Shown: piece by piece, positions 1-6,246 of the stretch
How the letters are laid out: the number at the start of each line of letters is the position of its first letter
How positions within the stretch are numbered: the stretch's first letter is position 1
NCBI GenBank assembly: GCA_016292575.1
Contig: JAEDIH010000100.1
Span: forward strand, 1-6,292
Reading direction: 5' to 3'
DNA from: Clostridiaceae bacterium
GTDB taxonomy: Bacteria; Bacillota; Clostridia; Oscillospirales; Acutalibacteraceae
Length of the DNA stretch: 6,292 nucleotides
Program-made: the position numbers and the translations under genes
The notes under the pieces: generated by a model
Seen by the model: the letters and a program-made list of their open reading frames with translations, nothing else
What the model was told of the DNA's origin: nothing
Database searches by the model: none

Positions 1-44
1 AGAGCCAATATCTAACATCTAATATCTAATGTCTAATATCTAAA

Positions 45-323
45 GTAGGGGCGTCGCTTGAGGCGCCCTTTGTTTCCCTTTGCGCCGACAAAAAAAAATA
101 ACGCGAAACGTTGAGATTTCATTGGGTTTTTACGCGGCTGTTTTGGAATAGGCTCCCGGGCGCCTCACGAGACGCCCCTACAGTTTTCCGGCAAAAGTAC
201 CCCCAGCGGAGCGGACGGATATAAACCGTTTGCACCGTTTATCCACAAAGGAACAACATACAAGTTAAAATTTACGCGGCTGTTTTGGGATAGGCTCCCG
301 GGCGCCTCACGAGACGCCCCTAC
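45..323. repeat. three copies of a 24-nt GC-rich module
   Basis: One copy lies on the plus strand at 45-68, starting GTAGGGGCGTC and ending GAGGCGCCC. Two copies lie on the minus strand at 158-181 and 300-323. The plus copy differs from the minus copies at two central positions. Each copy is an imperfect palindrome (GGGCG/CGCCC arms) that could fold as a small hairpin, and plus and minus copies could pair with each other. This looks like a REP-type or MITE end sequence, but no function can be read from it. Confidence 0.75.
129..323. repeat. direct repeat, 53 bp, period 142 bp
   Basis: Positions 129-181 and 271-323 are identical except for one base (A at 147, G at 289). The similarity continues in weakened form beyond each copy: both are followed by an AAAAGTACCCC stretch, a GGAGCGGACGG stretch and an AAACCG(C/T)TTGCAC stretch. 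The full unit is therefore about 125-142 bp, duplicated head to tail, with a conserved first half and a diverged second half. Confidence 0.85.
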
Positions 324-422
324 GGATTCTGCCCGAAAAAGTACCCCGGTGGAGCGGACGGGCAAAAACCGCTTGCACAACCGGGAACTTTAGATAATAG
401 ATAATAGATATGAGATAAACAG

Positions 423-461
423 ACCGCCGGGAAAACCGAATCATTTCGGTCACCCGGCGGT
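423..461 (-). terminator. strong hairpin downstream of pckG, probable terminator
   Basis: A 9-bp outer stem (ACCGCCGGG at 423-431 with CCCGGCGGT at 453-461) encloses a small internal loop, a 6-bp inner stem (ACCGAA/TTCGGT) and a TCAT tetraloop. It begins 19 bp beyond the pckG stop codon. The U-run after the stem on the minus strand is poor (CTGTTTATC), so this is either a weak intrinsic terminator or a 3'-end stabilising hairpin. The plus-strand side also lacks a clean U-run. Confidence 0.65.
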
Positions 462-480
462 TAAACTATATTGCTAAATT

Positions 481-2271
481 TTATTCAGCGCAGTTCTTTT
501 TAAGGGTTTCAAGCTCTGCGCGAAGCTCCTTGGGAAGCTTGTCGCCGAACTTTGCATAGAACTCCTCAATGCCCTTTGCGTCCTCTGCCCAGAGTGCCTT
601 GTCAACATCAAGGATTGACTTGAGCGAGTCGATTGAAACCTCGCCCTCAAGACCCTCAAGGTTGATATCCTCGGCATGGGGAAGATAACCGATTGCGGTT
701 TCCTCAGCGTCAACCTTGCCCTCGCATCTCTTGAGAATCCACTCAAGAACGCGGAGGTTGTCGCCGAAGCCCGGCCACATGAAGTGACCCTCGTCGTCCT
801 TGCGGAACCAGTTTACATTGAAGATCTTCGGTGCCTTATCGGGATCAAGGGTTGCGCCGATGTCAATCCAGTGCTGCCAGTAATCAGCCATATCATAGCC
901 GCAGAACGGAAGCATAGCCATCGGGTCGCGGCGGACAACGCCTACTGCGCCGGCTGCTGCTGCGGTGGTTTCGGAAGCCATGATTGAGCCGACAAATACG
1001 CCGTGGTTCCAGTCTCTTGACTGATATACAAGCGGAGCAAGCTTTGCGCGGCGACCGCCGAAGACGAATGCCGAAATGGGTACACCATCCGGATTTTCAA
1101 ATTCGCTTGAAAGGCAGGGGCAGTTCTTTGCCGGAGCGGTGAATCTTGAGTTGGGATGTGCGCCGGGGCAGGTGTCAACCTTTCCGTTCCAGGGCTTGCC
1201 TGTCCATTCGATTGCGTTTTCGGGCGGATTCTTGTCAAGACCCTCCCACCAAACGGTGTTGTTATCAAGATTGAGGGCAACGTTGGTGAAGATGGTACCC
1301 TTCTTTGTTGTAAGCAGAGCGTTCGGGTTGGACTTCATGTTGGTACCCGGAGCAACGCCGAAGAAGCCGTTTTCGGGGTTGATTGCATAAAGTCTGCCGT
1401 CCTTGCCCTTACGGATCCAGGAGATATCGTCACCTACGCACCAAACCTTGTAGCCCTTCTTGGCATAAACCTCGGGCGGAATAAGCATTGCAAGGTTGGT
1501 CTTTCCGCAAGCTGAGGGGAATGCGGCGCAGATGTACTTGACCTCATGCTCGGGGTTTTCAATTCCGAGAATGAGCATATGCTCGGCCTGCCAGCCCTCC
1601 TTGCGTCCCTGGTTGGAGGCGATACGAAGAGCGAAGCACTTTTTTCCGAGGAGAACGTTTCCGCCGTAACCGGAGTTTACGGAGATTATTGTGTTATCCT
1701 GCGGGAACTGGCAGATATATCTCTTTTCTGCATCGATGTCGCAACGGCAGTGAAGTCCGCGAACCCAGTCGTCGCTGTCGCCGAGAACGTCAAGAACGTT
1801 GAAGCCGACTCTTGTCATGATACACATATTGAGAACAACATAGATTGAATCGGTAAGCTCGATGCCTGCCTTTGAAAACTTTGAGCCGACGGGACCCATT
1901 GAATAGGGAATAATATAGGCGGTTCTGCCCTTATAGCTGTCCTTTGCAATATCATAGAGCATCTTATAAGCTTCGTCCGGATCCATCCAGTTGTTGGTAG
2001 GACCGGCTTCCTCTTTTGTGGGGGCGCAGATGAACGTTCTTGCCTCAACGCGGGCAACGTCGTTGACTGCGGTTCTGTGAAGATAGCAATCGGGAAGAAG
2101 CTCCTGATTGAGTTTAATCATTTCTCCCGTTGAGCAGGCCTCGGCGCGCAGCGCTTCAATCTGCTCCTCGCTTCCGTCAATCCAAACGATTTTGTCGGGA
2201 TTGACGAGTTTGAGCTTGTCCTCAAGCCATGCAAGAACCGTGGGGTTCTTGGTCGGTGCATTTTTGAGCAT
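481..2271 (-). CDS. pckG: phosphoenolpyruvate carboxykinase (GTP)
   Basis: This cytoplasmic enzyme interconverts oxaloacetate + GTP and PEP + CO2 + GDP, linking the C4-acid pool to glycolysis and gluconeogenesis. The protein is 596 aa, full length for the GTP-dependent family. Visible landmarks are RVEART (74-79, substrate-binding Arg region), YGGN (202-205), the P-loop with the family's active-site cysteine FPSACGKTN (251-259, Cys255), the metal-binding VGDD (279-282), ENGFFGVAPGT (300-310), NSRF (374-377) and FGGRR (404-408). The FPSACGKTN loop separates it from ATP-dependent PEPCK. The ATG start is supported by GAAAGGA at 2281-2287. It is transcribed alone from the promoter at 2370-2398 and is followed by the 423-461 hairpin. 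Its codons are visibly more GC-rich than those of the adjacent operon. The physiological direction (gluconeogenic or CO2-fixing anaplerotic) cannot be told from sequence. No truncation or frameshift is seen. Confidence 0.98.
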   Translation of the reverse strand: MLKNAPTKNPTVLAWLEDKLKLVNPDKIVWIDGSEEQIEALRAEACSTGEMIKLNQELLPDCYLHRTAVNDVARVEARTFICAPTKEEAGPTNNWMDPDEAYKMLYDIAKDSYKGRTAYIIPYSMGPVGSKFSKAGIELTDSIYVVLNMCIMTRVGFNVLDVLGDSDDWVRGLHCRCDIDAEKRYICQFPQDNTIISVNSGYGGNVLLGKKCFALRIASNQGRKEGWQAEHMLILGIENPEHEVKYICAAFPSACGKTNLAMLIPPEVYAKKGYKVWCVGDDISWIRKGKDGRLYAINPENGFFGVAPGTNMKSNPNALLTTKKGTIFTNVALNLDNNTVWWEGLDKNPPENAIEWTGKPWNGKVDTCPGAHPNSRFTAPAKNCPCLSSEFENPDGVPISAFVFGGRRAKLAPLVYQSRDWNHGVFVGSIMASETTAAAAGAVGVVRRDPMAMLPFCGYDMADYWQHWIDIGATLDPDKAPKIFNVNWFRKDDEGHFMWPGFGDNLRVLEWILKRCEGKVDAEETAIGYLPHAEDINLEGLEGEVSIDSLKSILDVDKALWAEDAKGIEEFYAKFGDKLPKELRAELETLKKNCAE

Positions 2272-2304
2272 TGTGATCTTTCCTTTCGTATTTTGAAAAT
2301 ATTA

Positions 2305-2356
2305 AGTAGTAAGCGGCAAAATACCGCTGAAAATGCTCCTTGTTCTCCATACTACT
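2305..2356 (-). promoter_or_regulatory. nested inverted repeat in the pckG leader
   Basis: In the predicted 5' untranslated RNA of pckG, a 7-bp outer stem (AGTAGTA/TACTACT; plus-strand 2305-2311 and 2350-2356) encloses a 5-bp inner hairpin (AGCGG at 2312-2316, CCGCT at 2324-2328, 7-nt loop), with an unpaired arm of 21 nt. The structure ends about 18 nt before the ribosome binding site. It may be a stabilising leader, a protein-binding RNA site or, at the DNA level, an operator. It matches no riboswitch class I recognise. Confidence 0.45.
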
Positions 2357-2369
2357 CATGTTCTTTTGC

Positions 2370-2398
2370 ATTATACTTTTTTTCTTTCGGTTTTGCAA
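2370..2398 (-). promoter_or_regulatory. sigma-A-type promoter of pckG
   Basis: Read on the minus strand, a -35 TTGCAA (2393-2398, 4 of 6 to consensus) is followed after exactly 17 bp by a perfect -10 TATAAT (2370-2375). The expected start of transcription is near 2363, giving a leader of about 90 nt before the pckG ATG. Confidence 0.75.
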
Positions 2399-2501
2399 GA
2401 GCTAAAAGGACAAAAGACGGAAATTTTTGCCTAAATCTCTTTTTTTGCCAAATTTGTAGAGAAATTCATCATTGTTTTGAACAGAATTGAGATATAAAGG
2501 A

Positions 2502-2533
2502 ATGCCCCCGGATTGAAACGTTCCGAGGGACAT
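2502..2533 (-). terminator. weak hairpin after the lipoprotein gene
   Basis: Arms at 2502-2511 and 2523-2533 form an interrupted stem (CCCCCGG with CCGAGGG, one C-A mismatch, plus ATG/CAT at the base past a bulge) with an 11-nt loop. It begins 7 bp beyond the stop codon of the lipoprotein gene. The bases after it on the minus strand (TTCCTTTATAT) are only moderately U-rich. It probably closes the four-gene operon, but inefficiently. The rest of the 269-bp gap to pckG (2272-2540) holds only the pckG promoter and leader. Confidence 0.4.
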
Positions 2534-2540
2534 CAGCATT

Positions 2541-3842
2541 TTATTTTTCTTCCTGCGTCTTGTCTGGAAAATCTTTTTGGGCAATGAGGTTGCTGACGGC
2601 AAAGCTATAGTATTCATCATTAGGGTAAAATTCGATTTTCAGTTTTTGAATCCCACTTACATCAAAACTAATTTCCTGTGGAAGCGAGTCTTTTATTATT
2701 TCTGGAGAAGTATATATTAAAGTTCCGTCACCAAAAGCCTTGATATATCCACTGCCAGCGGTGTTTTTTGAGTACTGCGGCAAAAACAGCGTTCCGCTTA
2801 CTACATTATACTTTCCTGCTAAATTCCATGTTATATCAACAGAAGCATTATCGTCAGCGTAACAACTTCTATCCCATAAAATACAGTTAGTCATAACAAT
2901 ATTGTTGTTTGATGTAACCTCATTATAGAAGTCACAATCGGCGTAATAACTACCATCATCATGAGTTATGCTTAAAGCATTGTCTGGATCAGACATATCA
3001 AACGGAACATACAGTTCATATTTGTCATACTTTGACTTATAATCAGAATTGTCCGGCTGAAGCGACAAGGCAATTTCCATGTTATCCATCGCCACATCGA
3101 CATCGTGTTCTGAAAACGCTTTTTCCGCCTTATCGGCATAGGTTTTTGCATAGCTTTCAAGCAATTCATCGGTCTTCTTTTTCAGTTCGGCTGACTCAAT
3201 GTTATTGCTGTTGAGATATTCGCTCGCTTTTTTCATAAGCTCAATTCCGGCGTTGATATCATTGGCTTTTATGTATTCTTCAACTTTTTCCATAGTTGCC
3301 TTGATATATAAATCAGTACATTCGCCCGAAAGCGTTTGTGCGTTTTCAAATGAACTGTCATCTTTTTTTACTTCGGAAAAAAGTTTAATTGCTTCTTCGT
3401 AATCCTTTTCTGTTTTATAGTAATAAAGTCCGTTGCAATATGCTCCTTTAGATTGAATAAGATCCATAAGCTCGACCCATTGCATGCGGTTTTCATTAGA
3501 TACGCTTTTGCTGATTCCGTCATTTCCGCCCTCGGTAGGCAGAAGAGATCCGTACTCGGTTTTAAGATATAACTTCAAAGTATCCGCAGCAGTGGTGGCA
3601 GCTTCTTCATCAAAATTCTGCGCATTGAGATTTTCAATTACCTCACCGATGAACTTCCCGATTTCCTTGTCATACTTTTTGAGTACCGAGGGGTTTTCCT
3701 TTGACATTCTGTAGACTTCATTCACCTGTTCCCCGTTCTCCGCTTCGAGCGCCTCTTTCATCTTTTTGACAGATGAGCCTGAACAGGCGGCGAGCGAGAG
3801 AAGCAGAACAAAACACAACACAATTGCAATTATCTTTTTCAT
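2541..3842 (-). CDS. lipoprotein with TPR-like helices and NPCBM-like domain
   Basis: A 433-aa protein with a lipoprotein signal peptide: MKKII, a hydrophobic core, then the lipobox L17-A18-A19-C20. It should be lipidated at Cys20 and anchored to the outer face of the membrane. Residues about 25-275 are charged and helical. TPR-like helix pairs are visible near 134-171 (YYKTEKDYEEAIKLFSEV) and 235-275 (AEKAFSEHDVDVAMDNMEIA). Residues about 333-423 resemble an NPCBM-type beta-sandwich: a hydrophobic strand ending LAGKYNVVSGTLFLP, then GDGTLIYTS, FDVSGIQKLKIEF and a final Tyr/Phe-rich strand. In known proteins NPCBM modules are associated with carbohydrate binding, so this one may touch glycans or cell wall, but no ligand residues can be assigned. 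It is the last gene of the operon, 46 bp after its neighbour, with GAAAGGA at 3849-3855 before the ATG. No enzyme motif is seen. The lipoprotein call is firm and the domain call is moderate. Confidence 0.85.
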   Translation of the reverse strand: MKKIIAIVLCFVLLLSLAACSGSSVKKMKEALEAENGEQVNEVYRMSKENPSVLKKYDKEIGKFIGEVIENLNAQNFDEEAATTAADTLKLYLKTEYGSLLPTEGGNDGISKSVSNENRMQWVELMDLIQSKGAYCNGLYYYKTEKDYEEAIKLFSEVKKDDSSFENAQTLSGECTDLYIKATMEKVEEYIKANDINAGIELMKKASEYLNSNNIESAELKKKTDELLESYAKTYADKAEKAFSEHDVDVAMDNMEIALSLQPDNSDYKSKYDKYELYVPFDMSDPDNALSITHDDGSYYADCDFYNEVTSNNNIVMTNCILWDRSCYADDNASVDITWNLAGKYNVVSGTLFLPQYSKNTAGSGYIKAFGDGTLIYTSPEIIKDSLPQEISFDVSGIQKLKIEFYPNDEYYSFAVSNLIAQKDFPDKTQEEK

Positions 3843-3888
3843 TGTTTTTCCTTTCTACAATTAAACGCAGTATGAAATAATAACAATA

Positions 3889-5025
3889 TCAAAATTTGAT
3901 TTCGGTACAATCTGAATCACTACGAAATTCCCGAAGCGTCTCGTCATAATTTTCTATTACTTTATATGTTCTTAATCCCGTTACAACACCTTCAAAATCT
4001 CCACTTTTTCCGTCAGTATAAATACCACAAAAGCCCATTTCAAAAAACGCAGTTTCGCTTGAACCATCGTCATGTTCCGTTGTACACTTAAACAAGAACG
4101 AAATGTATGTATCATCCCAAATGTTTTTATAATAAAAAGCATTTTCAGGTGAAATATTTGTCCAATTATCTGGTGTCTCCTCATAAGCCGATGAAACTGC
4201 TTTATCTTTAATATCATTAATAGCTTTTTCGCTAAGCTCGCTGATATCTTTTATTTGATGCCATTCAACCGGATGAACCATTTCTGATGTTTTAGATAAA
4301 AGAACGCCTTTAGAAGCAAAGGAATCTTTATCAATAAAGTTGCCAAATGACAATGATGTCTTTATGTAAAGAGTTACTTCTCCATTGTCGTTTGGTTGAT
4401 TTTCAGATGGAACTATATAAAAATGTCCGATAAAAGAACCCTCCGGATTACATATTTGGAATACATCATTTTGACGTTCCAACTTAAACCCATTAACATC
4501 CTTATTCAATGAATCATTTAATTTGATTTCGATTTTGTGAAACTTATAGTTAACTTCAATTGCTTTAAACGGATCAATAGATACCTGATTTTGTAGATTG
4601 GTTATAGTATAAGTTATAATGATTTCTTCTTTTCCGTGCAGTTTTTTCTCAAAATCATACAGGTTAATATAGTCATAGTCTACGCTTATTTTTGCGGTTA
4701 TTTTATCTCCGTTAAATATCTCGCTTTTTTTGTCAATCTCAATATTAATGCCTTTTTTTAAAGGGGATGAATTTGAATCCTCATCTTTTCCGCCATATGT
4801 TTTTTCACCCAAATCAGCAATAAGAGCATCAAAATCAATAATATCCTCTTCATGTATAATACCATATCCGTTATAACCCTTTGCCGCAATATCCGTTCGG
4901 ATATAATCTTCAAAATTTACTGTCTTTGCAGAACTTGTTAACAAAACCACGGCAATGACTGCCGCCGACAATATAACAAGCAAAAGTATAATTACAAGCG
5001 TCTTTTTCCCTTTTGAATTCTTCAT
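3889..5025 (-). CDS. single-pass membrane protein with large extracytoplasmic beta-rich domain
   Basis: A 378-aa protein that I cannot assign to a named family. It starts MKNSKGKK, followed by one hydrophobic segment (about 9-30) and about 345 residues that should lie outside the cell by the positive-inside rule. There is no lipobox or clear cleavage site, so the segment probably remains as an anchor. Residues about 36-160 (NFEDYI, YNGYG at 51-55, NGDKITAKIS at 105-114, IDPFKAIEV at 150-158) resemble, from memory, the repeated beta domain found in many clostridial proteins after a zinc ribbon and a membrane helix. Here the zinc ribbons lie on the two upstream proteins instead. The C-terminal 130 residues form a separate unrecognised region. 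The start at 5025 is preferred over an in-frame TTG at 5043 because AAAGGAAAG (5031-5039) sits correctly before this ATG. It lies 34 bp after its upstream neighbour. Confidence 0.8.
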   Translation of the reverse strand: MKNSKGKKTLVIILLLVILSAAVIAVVLLTSSAKTVNFEDYIRTDIAAKGYNGYGIIHEEDIIDFDALIADLGEKTYGGKDEDSNSSPLKKGINIEIDKKSEIFNGDKITAKISVDYDYINLYDFEKKLHGKEEIIITYTITNLQNQVSIDPFKAIEVNYKFHKIEIKLNDSLNKDVNGFKLERQNDVFQICNPEGSFIGHFYIVPSENQPNDNGEVTLYIKTSLSFGNFIDKDSFASKGVLLSKTSEMVHPVEWHQIKDISELSEKAINDIKDKAVSSAYEETPDNWTNISPENAFYYKNIWDDTYISFLFKCTTEHDDGSSETAFFEMGFCGIYTDGKSGDFEGVVTGLRTYKVIENYDETLREFRSDSDCTEIKF

Positions 5026-5059
5026 TGGTTTCTTTCCTTTCAAAAAATATTAATTCATC

Positions 5060-5449
5060 TTATTCACAATAATCCATAAAACAATCCCTGCAAATTTGAT
5101 AATCATTGAATTCACCGTGAAAATTATATCCCTTACCCATATAGATTCTTCCGCACCTTTCACAGGTGTGAACATTAATAAAAAGGGAAACGGCAATAAT
5201 CAAAATAATGGCAGTCACGGAAACTATGCATATTTTTTTTCGTTTTGCTTTATCCACGCTGTTTACCTTAGATTTTACCTTATTGATAACTTCAGTGCTT
5301 CCGATGCCTTTTTTTATCGACTGAACAAAACCGCCAGAAAAATTTGCTCCCGACGCTTCCTGTTTAGAAGAAAAACTAACTCTTGTTCCGCAGGCCGAAC
5401 AAAAAAGCTCACCCTCGGCGACCTCATAGCCACAATTTTTGCAGTTCAT
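5060..5449 (-). CDS. zinc-ribbon single-pass membrane protein, paralog 2
   Basis: A 129-aa protein. The N-terminal zinc ribbon has C3-x2-C6 and C17-x2-C20, each followed by Gly, the usual cytoplasmic zinc-ribbon shape (MNCKNCG...FCSACG). A polar linker carries GGFVQ (39-43) and a basic stretch NSVDKAKRKK (63-72). A membrane helix follows at about 73-91, then a second four-cysteine cluster C96-x2-C99 and C120-x2-C123. The basic flank predicts N-in/C-out, which places the second cluster outside the cell, where it could bind metal or form disulfides. It shares architecture and the GGFVQ, NS-KAK and CxxC signatures with the gene just upstream, so the pair arose by duplication. AGGAG at 5457-5461 supports the ATG. 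No catalytic motif is present. A sensory or scaffolding role is inference. Confidence 0.85.
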   Translation of the reverse strand: MNCKNCGYEVAEGELFCSACGTRVSFSSKQEASGANFSGGFVQSIKKGIGSTEVINKVKSKVNSVDKAKRKKICIVSVTAIILIIAVSLFINVHTCERCGRIYMGKGYNFHGEFNDYQICRDCFMDYCE

Positions 5450-5479
5450 AGCCTAACTCCTTTTTGCTGTAAGTTGTGA

Positions 5480-5860
5480 TTATATCTCTATATCCCCAAT
5501 TAAAAAATTTCGATAACAATCATCGCACAAATTTATGCTAACGTCCCCTAAATCTAAATGTTTTTCTCCAATATAGGTATTTTTGCAATAAGCGCACGTG
5601 TTGACCTTAGAAACTATTGAAAATAACACAATCAAAACAACAGTAACAGCAACAACGACAGCGGCAATAATGCCGATTCTCTTTTTTTTAGCCTTATTTA
5701 TGCTATTTGACTGAGGCCTTACCGTATTGATAGTTTCACTGTTTACGATATTATTTCTTTCCGGCTGAACAAAGCCGCCGTAAGAAATGGCTTTTTCTCC
5801 GCACATCGGACAAAACGCCTGCTCCGAAGTGAGTTCCTGTCCACAGTTTTTACAATTCAT
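5480..5860 (-). CDS. zinc-ribbon single-pass membrane protein, paralog 1
   Basis: A 126-aa protein and first gene of the operon. Zinc ribbon C3-x2-C6/C17-x2-C20 (MNCKNCG, FCPMCG), GGFVQ at 28-32, basic stop-transfer flank NKAKKKR (55-61), hydrophobic helix about 62-83, then a predicted external cluster C89-x2-C92 and C112-x2-C115 in a 40-residue tail. The frame stays open upstream to 6208, but the start at 5860 is chosen for three reasons. It aligns exactly with the start of the paralog (both begin MNCKNCG), it has a GGAGA site at 5868-5872, and the upstream extension would have to begin at TTG and contains a promoter and operator-like repeats. The gap to the next gene is 30 bp. Function is unknown. 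Zinc or redox sensing across the membrane, or assembly of a surface complex, would fit. Confidence 0.85.
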   Translation of the reverse strand: MNCKNCGQELTSEQAFCPMCGEKAISYGGFVQPERNNIVNSETINTVRPQSNSINKAKKKRIGIIAAVVVAVTVVLIVLFSIVSKVNTCAYCKNTYIGEKHLDLGDVSINLCDDCYRNFLIGDIEI

Positions 5861-5924
5861 AATTCTTTCTCCAATCTTTTTGAATTCACACTCAAAACAT
5901 TGAGTATTTTTTTCTGTTGACGGC

Positions 5925-5953
5925 AATGTACCACATAAAAACTCAAAAATCAA
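5925..5953 (-). promoter_or_regulatory. candidate promoter of the four-gene operon
   Basis: On the minus strand, -35 TTGATT (5948-5953, 4 of 6) is followed after 17 bp by -10 TACATT (5925-5930, 4 of 6) with a TGG extension just before it (extended -10). Transcription would start near 5918, giving a leader of about 58 nt before the ATG at 5860. Both hexamers are sub-consensus, as expected for an activator-dependent promoter, and the LytTR-like repeats begin 8 bp upstream of the -35. Confidence 0.45.
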
Positions 5954-5963
5954 CAAAAAAGGA

Positions 5964-5993
5964 ACTAACGGTATCTGAAACAGAACGAACGGT
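5964..5993 (-). promoter_or_regulatory. LytTR-type response-regulator binding site (two direct repeats)
   Basis: Read on the minus strand, ACCGTTCGT (5985-5993) and ACCGTTAGT (5964-5972) are direct repeats separated by 12 bp, so they lie 21 bp apart on the same DNA face. The identity extends on both sides (13-bp units at 5983-5995 and 5962-5974 with one mismatch). Both fit the consensus I recall for LytTR-domain regulators, [TA][AC][CA]GTTN[AG][TG] repeated after 12-13 bp. Their place just upstream of a weak -35 is the usual activator arrangement (AgrA/VirR-like). No LytTR regulator gene is in the window. Confidence 0.5.
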
Positions 5994-6031
5994 ATGAACA
6001 TAACTAATATCTTTACTATACGGATTTTTGG

Positions 6032-6050
6032 TGTATGTACGATACATACA
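6032..6050. promoter_or_regulatory. 8-bp perfect inverted repeat, operator-like
   Basis: TGTATGTA (6032-6039) and TACATACA (6043-6050) are perfect arms around a 3-bp centre, typical in size of a dimeric repressor site. The 8-bp arms with a tiny loop favour a DNA site over an RNA hairpin. It lies in the 341-bp non-coding region between the operon start and the outward promoter. A TATAGT hexamer on the minus strand (6015-6020) would put its -35 inside this dyad, but that -35 is very poor. No regulator can be named. Confidence 0.4.
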
Positions 6051-6201
6051 AAAACATATTTACTACTTGACACACGAGCAACAAACAGCTTTCGCGCAGC
6101 TAGGCGTAAATTCCATACTTTTCGGAAAAATCGACAAAAAACCGGCTTTTTAAAACCCCGATTTTTTATCCGCGAACGCTTTCGTTTTTCCGGCAAACCG
6201 G

Positions 6202-6230
6202 TTGACAAGCGGATTTAAATAAAGTATAAT
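6202..6230 (+). promoter_or_regulatory. perfect consensus sigma-A promoter, reading out of the window
   Basis: TTGACA (6202-6207), a 17-bp AT-rich spacer and TATAAT (6225-6230) match the vegetative consensus at all 12 positions. Transcription should start near 6237 and run rightward into the structured segment at 6247-6292. This makes it a divergent neighbour of the minus-strand operon. Confidence 0.8.
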
Positions 6231-6246
6231 CAATTTACGTAAACAA

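Larger units (their letters stand above)
10..416. repeat. composite intergenic repeat segment, MITE-like
   Basis: This non-coding stretch is built from repeats. Positions 10-44 hold five tandem copies of a 7-bp unit (ATCTAAT and close variants, the last being ATCTAAA followed by G). Positions 389-416 hold four such units in the opposite orientation, also ending inward in ATCTAAAG. Between them lie GC-rich modules that are described separately. The inverted edge arrays make the whole segment look like a non-autonomous mobile or amplified intergenic element. No transposase, target-site duplication or other mobility gene is visible, and the true outer edge on the left may lie outside the window. 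The only sizeable open frame here (165-380, minus) runs through the repeats, lacks any recognisable feature and is not called. Confidence 0.6.

Noticed and set aside
10..44. Possible CRISPR array from short repeats
   Set aside because: The units are only 7 bp, directly adjacent, with no spacers.
165..380. 71-codon minus-strand open frame in the left repeats
   Set aside because: It runs across both copies of the direct repeat and the palindromic modules, so the frame is explained by repetition and not by coding.
676..1848. Several plus-strand open frames of 100-119 codons inside pckG
   Set aside because: They lie antisense to a fully conserved enzyme in a GC-richer gene, with no ribosome sites or protein features; they are by-products of pckG codon use.
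2402..2620. Minus-strand frame spanning the end of the lipoprotein gene and the gap before pckG
   Set aside because: It overlaps the lipoprotein gene out of frame, crosses the terminator hairpin and reaches to the pckG -35; its composition does not look like protein.
5026..5043. TTG start six codons upstream for the ectodomain protein
   Set aside because: The AAAGGAAAG ribosome site lies inside those codons and is correctly placed for the ATG at 5025.
5861..6208. 116-residue N-terminal extension of the first zinc-ribbon protein
   Set aside because: It would start at TTG, lacks a matching extension in the paralog, has irregular Arg/Lys-rich composition, and overlaps the promoter and direct repeats; the internal ATG at 5860 has a good ribosome site.
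5994..6218. 74-codon plus-strand open frame upstream of the outward promoter
   Set aside because: It has no ribosome site, low complexity, overlaps the operator dyad and ends inside the promoter; no family features are visible.
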